Assembly: GCA_964468205.1 (NCBI GenBank)
Contig: CAYXVG010000006.1
Location: 109,012-173,011, forward strand
Direction of reading: 5' to 3'
DNA length: 64,000 nt
Origin: CAWELS01 sp964468205
Lineage (GTDB): Bacteria > Acidobacteriota > Terriglobia > Bryobacterales > Bryobacteraceae
The translations under genes were made by a program, and so were the position numbers. Of this stretch, positions 59,572-64,000 are shown in pieces. The first letter of the stretch is position 1. Every line of letters begins with the position of its first letter. Under the pieces are notes generated by a model that worked only from the letters and a program-made list of their open reading frames with translations, did not search any database and was not told the DNA's origin.

Positions 59572-60897
59572 ATGTTCCACTCAGCTACCGCCCGCCGCCG
59601 TCTGTTCTTCACCCTCGACCGCATGAGGGGCGGAGAGATTTCAGCGCATTTGGCTGATCTCGCCAACAGCGCCGCGAATCCCGCCAACGCCGGGAAGAAA
59701 TCCCGGCAACAACTGAAAGAGTTCCTCTCTCACTCCACTGAAACCACATCCTTCTATCGCGAATACAAAAACGCGCAAGACCTGAGTGAGTTCCCGGTCG
59801 TTCCCAAACAACTCATCAAGGAGCGCTACGATGATTTCCTCTCTTCCGCCTATAACCGGAAATCACTCTTGCCAAGAAGAACGAGCGGCTCCTACGGAAC
59901 CCCCTTTACCTTCTGGGTAACGCCCTCCAAACGCGCGCGCCAGTTGGCCGAGATCATCCACTTCAGCCACCGGGCCGGCTTCGAGATCGGCATGAGACAC
60001 GCCTACACCCTCGTGGAAAAGAAACCATGGTGGAAGCGGTTCATGCAAAACGAGATCACCCTGGACCCAACGTATCTCTCGCCGGAACGACTGGAGTCCC
60101 ATCGGAAGGAGATTCTGAGGCAGCGGATCGAGTTTCTGATCGGCTACCCGTCCGTCATTGCACCAATCGCCGAAACTTGCGCGGCGCACGGGGACAATCC
60201 TGCATCCTTCTGCCTCCAGGGAGTTATCTGTATCGCCGAACCGTTGCACGAGGACGTACGGGCGCGAATCAAGGAAGTTTTCGGGTGCGATGTGCTCAGC
60301 CGTTATGCCACCCTCGAACTTGGAGTCCTCGCTCAACAGCTTCGCGGAGAACGCTCTTTCGTCGCCAACACGGCGACGTTTCACATCGAGGTGCTGGCGC
60401 TCAATCGGGATGCGCCGGCCCCGCACGGCGAACTCGGCCGGATCGTCGTCACCGACCTGTATTCCCACGCCATGCCCCTCATTCGCTACGATACGGGAGA
60501 TCTTGGCGTTGCCTCCAGCGCCAACGGCGTCCTCACGCTCGCCAGGGTGGAAGGCAGACAGGTCGAAGCCGTTTTCTCAACCGCCGGCGTCCGCGTATCT
60601 CCCATGTCGATCATCAACGAAACCGAGGGTAACATAGCGGGCGTTGTCCAGTACCAGTTCATCCAGAAGAGTGCGAAGCAGTACCTGCTTCGGCTCGTCA
60701 CCCTGCCGGAGTTTCCCGGACCCGGTACGATCGAAAAGCGGCTGCAATCGATTCTCGGAGAGGATGCGGAGATTCTCTTCGAATTCCCCTCCTCCATCCC
60801 CCCGCTTCCGTCCGGAAAGCGGCCCTACATTATGAGCCAGTGGACCCCGCCGCCAGCCTCCCAGCAATTCACGCCACAGCCCGATGTTGGACGATGA
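59572..60897 (+). CDS. CapK-like adenylate-forming enzyme
   Basis: 441 residues from the ATG at 59572. Motifs of the phenylacetate-CoA ligase/CapK branch of the adenylate-forming family are visible: R-R-T-S-G-S-Y-G-T-P-F near 98, the C-I-A-E-P-L region, and I-R-Y-D-T-G-D-L near 310. CapK proteins in capsule clusters are thought to activate an acid for attachment to a sugar or lipid. The stop overlaps the flippase start as ATGA. Confidence 0.8.
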   Translation: MFHSATARRRLFFTLDRMRGGEISAHLADLANSAANPANAGKKSRQQLKEFLSHSTETTSFYREYKNAQDLSEFPVVPKQLIKERYDDFLSSAYNRKSLLPRRTSGSYGTPFTFWVTPSKRARQLAEIIHFSHRAGFEIGMRHAYTLVEKKPWWKRFMQNEITLDPTYLSPERLESHRKEILRQRIEFLIGYPSVIAPIAETCAAHGDNPASFCLQGVICIAEPLHEDVRARIKEVFGCDVLSRYATLELGVLAQQLRGERSFVANTATFHIEVLALNRDAPAPHGELGRIVVTDLYSHAMPLIRYDTGDLGVASSANGVLTLARVEGRQVEAVFSTAGVRVSPMSIINETEGNIAGVVQYQFIQKSAKQYLLRLVTLPEFPGPGTIEKRLQSILGEDAEILFEFPSSIPPLPSGKRPYIMSQWTPPPASQQFTPQPDVGR

Positions 60898-62264
60898 AGA
60901 AGCAGCTTGAAGGCTGGTTCCTTGGCACTTCGCTGCGCGCCCGGCTCGCCCAAGGAGCCGTTGGATCGCTCTTCCTTAAAGGTATCGCCGCCGGCCTGGG
61001 ATTCCTGACCAGCGTGATTCTGGCCCGGCTGATGGGCCCCGCGGGTTACGGCGCATACGCCTATGCAATCGCGGTGGTCGGAGTGCTCGTGGTCGCAGCC
61101 AGGCTGGGCCTCGGGCAGGTTGCCGTGCGCAACATGGCGGCCTACCGCGCCCTCCAGGATTGGGGAAGGATGCGGGGCCTTCTCCACTTTGCGCTCGGCG
61201 CGGTCCTCGTTGCCTCGGTCTGTCTGGCGCTGGCAGCAGGTGCGGCAAGCTGGTGGATCGGAAAACCGGAATACCTCCTGACACTCTGGCTGGCCCTTCT
61301 TTTATTGCCGCTGGAAGCGCTCATGGCCATCATAATGTCCACCCTCCGGGGGCTGCGGCAGGTCCTGTTGTCTCAGATTCCGGAGGCGCTCGTGCGGTCC
61401 ACTCTGTTTCTCGCCGCCATAGCGCTCGCCAGTTGGGTCTTGCGCGGGCTCGAAGCGCCGTGGGCCATGGCCGTGCGAGTAGCTGTCACCGCCGTTACTC
61501 TGCTCGTCGCTGGAGCGATGCTGTGGAAGTTCCTGCCGGCTCCGGCAAAATCCGCCCCGCCCGTCTGGGAGGCCAGGACATGGATCCGGATTGCTCTGCC
61601 CATGCTCTTCGTCGGCGAAATGTCGGTCGTCAACCATCAAACTGACTTGGTTCTCATTGGCGCGTTTCTGGGCGCCGAATCCGTTGGACTGTACCGGCCC
61701 GTTTGTTCGGTCGTCGCGCTTGTTGGATTCGGCCTCGGGGCCGTAAACATGCCCCTCGGGCCCACCATCTCGGGCCTGTTTGCGAAGGGCGAATACGCCA
61801 GGCTACAGCGCGTGATCACCGGCGCGGCCCGGGCTACGGCGGCGTACGCGCTCCCCGTCACCATCGGACTCATCGTGGCCCGCAAGTGGGTGCTTCTCAT
61901 CTACGGTCCCGAATTCGTGCCCGGCGCCACTGCCTTGGCTATCCTCAGCGTGGGTCACCTCTTGACTGCCGCCATCGGTCCGGTGGGCTCACTTCTGACC
62001 ATGACCGGCTTTGAACGCGACGCGGCAAAGAGTGTCACCGTGGGAGCGGTAATCAACGTCGGCCTGAACCTTTTGCTGATACCGAGGTTTGGTATCGAAG
62101 GCGCCGCCGTTGCCACCTCCGTAAGCCTCGTTGCTTGGAGAACGAGTTCGGCGATTCTCGTCTGGAGAAGATTGGGCCTGCGCCCGACAGTGTTTGGGGG
62201 CGCTCCTCGAACCCAGCCCAAGGACACACAGCCCAAGGACACCCAGCCCAAGGACACACAGTGA
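60894..62264 (+). CDS. Wzx-type polysaccharide flippase (MATE/MOP superfamily)
   Basis: 456 residues from the ATG at 60894; the upstream frame lies inside the previous gene. There are about twelve to fourteen hydrophobic helices, with the N-terminal L-A-R-L-M-G-P-A-G-Y-G-A-Y segment characteristic of Wzx/PST proteins that move lipid-linked sugar units across the inner membrane. The C-terminal 17 residues are three T-Q-P-K-D units from a 15-base repeat plus T-Q. No polymerase (Wzy) was identified in the window. Confidence 0.9.
   Translation: MKKQLEGWFLGTSLRARLAQGAVGSLFLKGIAAGLGFLTSVILARLMGPAGYGAYAYAIAVVGVLVVAARLGLGQVAVRNMAAYRALQDWGRMRGLLHFALGAVLVASVCLALAAGAASWWIGKPEYLLTLWLALLLLPLEALMAIIMSTLRGLRQVLLSQIPEALVRSTLFLAAIALASWVLRGLEAPWAMAVRVAVTAVTLLVAGAMLWKFLPAPAKSAPPVWEARTWIRIALPMLFVGEMSVVNHQTDLVLIGAFLGAESVGLYRPVCSVVALVGFGLGAVNMPLGPTISGLFAKGEYARLQRVITGAARATAAYALPVTIGLIVARKWVLLIYGPEFVPGATALAILSVGHLLTAAIGPVGSLLTMTGFERDAAKSVTVGAVINVGLNLLLIPRFGIEGAAVATSVSLVAWRTSSAILVWRRLGLRPTVFGGAPRTQPKDTQPKDTQPKDTQ
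62211..62261 (+). repeat. Three-plus copies of a 15-base direct repeat in the flippase tail
   Basis: The 15-base unit encoding T-Q-P-K-D appears three times (62211-62255) with alternating ACC/ACA codons, then a partial copy just before the stop. Such arrays change length by slippage. Confidence 0.8.
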
Positions 62265-62381
62265 GATGCTCGGATCCCAGGCCGGTCTACCCGGATTCCG
62301 CCGGCGGCCGAACCGCGACCCCCGGGCGGCCGGCCGCATGCAAGAATAACTGCCATCGGTCCTCGAAGGAGATTGAGGCAC

Positions 62382-63953
62382 ATGTTTTCTCAGATTAGCG
62401 GCTTGGCCCGGTTGTCTTTCCGCGTGCCAGGCTTACTCAAGAAGTTAGTCACCCCCGAAGAAGCCCAGCGGTCGATCGAGGAAGGCATGAAGATTCGCTC
62501 GGAAAGATTCCTCGCCCATATCGAACGAAACGTCTATCAGAACCCGATAAGCGCGCACCGCAAGCTCCTCGATGCCGCTGGCTGCGAGTTCGCCGACGTC
62601 AAACAGCTTGTCTCCAGAGAAGGGATTGAGGAAGCGCTTCGCATTCTCGCCGATTCCGGAGTCTACGTGAGTTTCGAGGAATACAAGGGCCGGCAGCCCG
62701 CCGTTCGCGGATCTCAGAGCCTTCAGCTCACCGGCGAGGGCTTCCGCAACCCGCGGAACACGGATCACCTTACCTCAACATCCGGCGGCAGCCGCGGCCG
62801 GCCGGTGAGAATCGGCATTGATGTGAACAACATCTCGCAAATGACTCCGTACTGGGTTGTGTTCTTCGCCGAAAACGGCTGCCTCGGCTCCCCGCTAATT
62901 CTTTGGACCCCCGGTCACGCCGGAGTCGTCGCCCGTCAACTGTCCTGCGCCAAGGGCGGCCAGCGCATGACTCATTGGTTTGTCGCCGAAAGAATGACGC
63001 GGCTGCGGAACCGCTGGTACGCTGCCGCCGTGCATTCGGTGGTGGGGAAGATTGCTGGCTTCCCCCCGCCGGAATACGTTCCCTACAATCAGCCCGAGCG
63101 TATCTTGGACCGTTTGGCCCCGTTGTTGGCCGCTGGACAGACACCCTGCATGAACACCGCTCCCAGCGCCGCGGTGAAGCTCTCCGTGGCCGCCCAAACG
63201 CGGGCGATCAGCCTCTCCGGGCTCACCTTCCTGCTCGGCGCAGAACCGCTCACCCCGGCTCGCCGCGTCCTGATCGAGGAATCCGGGGCCAAGGCGGTGA
63301 TGCTCTACGGTTCCACCGAGGCCCCCTGGGTCGGAGGCCAGTGCCAAAACCCGGAATATGCGGACGAAATCCACGTCTTGTCGGACCGCTACGCGATTAT
63401 CCCCGCCCGCCGCGCGAAACCCGCCCCCGCCGCCGGCGCCGAGACGCTTCTCATAACCTCGCTCCTCCCGACCAGTTCGACAATCCTCCTGAACACCGAC
63501 ATTGGAGACCGGGCGTTTCTCTATACCCGCGATTGCGGCTGCCTCTACGCCCGCCTCGGCTCCCGCCTCTGCCTCCATACGATTCGCAGCTCCGACAAGG
63601 TCACTTCCTACGGCGTCACCTTCCAGGTGGCCGATTTCTACAAGGTCGTGGAAGAGGTGCTTCCCCACCGCTTTGGTGGTGGCGCCGGCGACTACCAGTT
63701 GGTCGAAACCGAAAATGAAGGCGGATTCCAGCACTACACAATACTGGTAAACCCCGAATTGCCCGGCATCGACGAGACAACCTTGCGGTCAGCCTTCCTC
63801 ACCGAGACGGCCAAGCTCAGAAACGCCTACGGCATGATGGTCTTACTCTGGGAAAAGGAAAACGCCGTCAGCGTGCGCCGCGGACAACCGATTGCCAGCC
63901 CCCGGGGAAAAGTCTTCCCCTTCTACCGGATCGCAGGACCATTCCCCCCCTAG
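62382..63953 (+). CDS. Distant adenylate-forming (LuxE/PaaK-like) protein
   Basis: 523 residues from the ATG at 62382, with AAGGAG ten bases upstream; a TTG nearer that site is in frame but too close. A T-S-G-G-S-R-G-R-P-V phosphate-loop-like motif lies near 135, and L-Y-G-S-T-E-A-P-W at about 310-320 resembles the Y-G-x-T-E motif of adenylate-forming enzymes. A later T-D-I-G-D segment fits the ATP-ribose-binding Asp. The C-terminal subdomain is small. It probably activates an acyl or carboxyl group, perhaps for decorating the polysaccharide made by this cluster; substrate unknown. Confidence 0.7.
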   Translation: MFSQISGLARLSFRVPGLLKKLVTPEEAQRSIEEGMKIRSERFLAHIERNVYQNPISAHRKLLDAAGCEFADVKQLVSREGIEEALRILADSGVYVSFEEYKGRQPAVRGSQSLQLTGEGFRNPRNTDHLTSTSGGSRGRPVRIGIDVNNISQMTPYWVVFFAENGCLGSPLILWTPGHAGVVARQLSCAKGGQRMTHWFVAERMTRLRNRWYAAAVHSVVGKIAGFPPPEYVPYNQPERILDRLAPLLAAGQTPCMNTAPSAAVKLSVAAQTRAISLSGLTFLLGAEPLTPARRVLIEESGAKAVMLYGSTEAPWVGGQCQNPEYADEIHVLSDRYAIIPARRAKPAPAAGAETLLITSLLPTSSTILLNTDIGDRAFLYTRDCGCLYARLGSRLCLHTIRSSDKVTSYGVTFQVADFYKVVEEVLPHRFGGGAGDYQLVETENEGGFQHYTILVNPELPGIDETTLRSAFLTETAKLRNAYGMMVLLWEKENAVSVRRGQPIASPRGKVFPFYRIAGPFPP

Positions 63954-64000
63954 CAGACACCCAGGACACCCAGGGACTGGCTTCAGTGTCCCAAGAGCTC

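Overview
The window looks like a chromosomal segment of a GC-rich Gram-negative bacterium, most likely an acidobacterium of the Solibacter/Bryobacter type. This is inferred from the mix of a PEGA-domain Ser/Thr kinase, many secreted polymer-degrading enzymes (sulfatase, sialidase-like, GH38-like, PhoD, DUF1593, Gfo/Idh/MocA) and a large non-proteobacterial-looking type VI secretion (T6SS) locus. No rRNA, tRNA, transposase or CRISPR array was recognised. The lineage cannot be proven from this sequence alone.

Left flank (1-7157): a secreted beta-helix protein cut by the window edge, a shrunken ABC-ATPase/Wzt protein, a circularly permuted ATP-grasp protein, a zinc-ribbon RDD membrane protein, an M23 peptidase with PKD domains and a PhoD phosphatase.

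T6SS locus (7206 to about 40173): a first tssK is divergent from a TssB-TssC fusion lacking the TssC C-terminus. Next come two tandem methyltransferases with PqqD-like C-termini and a membrane PEGA kinase. The main run tssB-tssC-hcp-tagJ-tssA-tssE-tssF-tssG-clpV-vgrG-PAAR-FHA/DUF4123-204 aa accessory-LysM reads in one direction from a good sigma70-type promoter at 15122. It meets, tail to tail, a gene for a tail-anchored pseudokinase with about twelve copies of a G-[DE]-F-T-[RQ]-[ML]-F motif. After this come a second tssK, tssL, tssM and three small unknown genes. No tssJ was found. Kinase, FHA protein and Thr-repeat protein together suggest a phospho-threonine control circuit; this is the most interesting hypothesis in the window.

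Catabolic block (40244-48937): a Gfo/Idh/MocA oxidoreductase, a sialidase-like protein and a sulfatase in a coupled minus-strand pair, a divergent GH38-like glycosidase, a secreted two-tier repeat protein and a DUF1593 hydrolase. Several of these genes have a -10-like box 7-12 nt before the start codon and no Shine-Dalgarno, suggesting leaderless or nearly leaderless mRNAs.

Ion and light block (49092-56736): NhaA with a structured leader, a 705-base stretch with no supported gene, a DUF4174/DUF427 pair, and then a compact operon of proton-pumping rhodopsin, Blh beta-carotene dioxygenase, lycopene cyclase, a 55-residue DUF2256 zinc protein and an FAD oxidoreductase. The first three form the final steps of making retinal and its opsin.

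Right end (56928-63953): an exopolysaccharide-type cluster of two tandem paralogous glycosyltransferases, a CapK-like adenylate-forming protein, a Wzx-type flippase with a short-repeat tail, and a second distant adenylate-forming enzyme.
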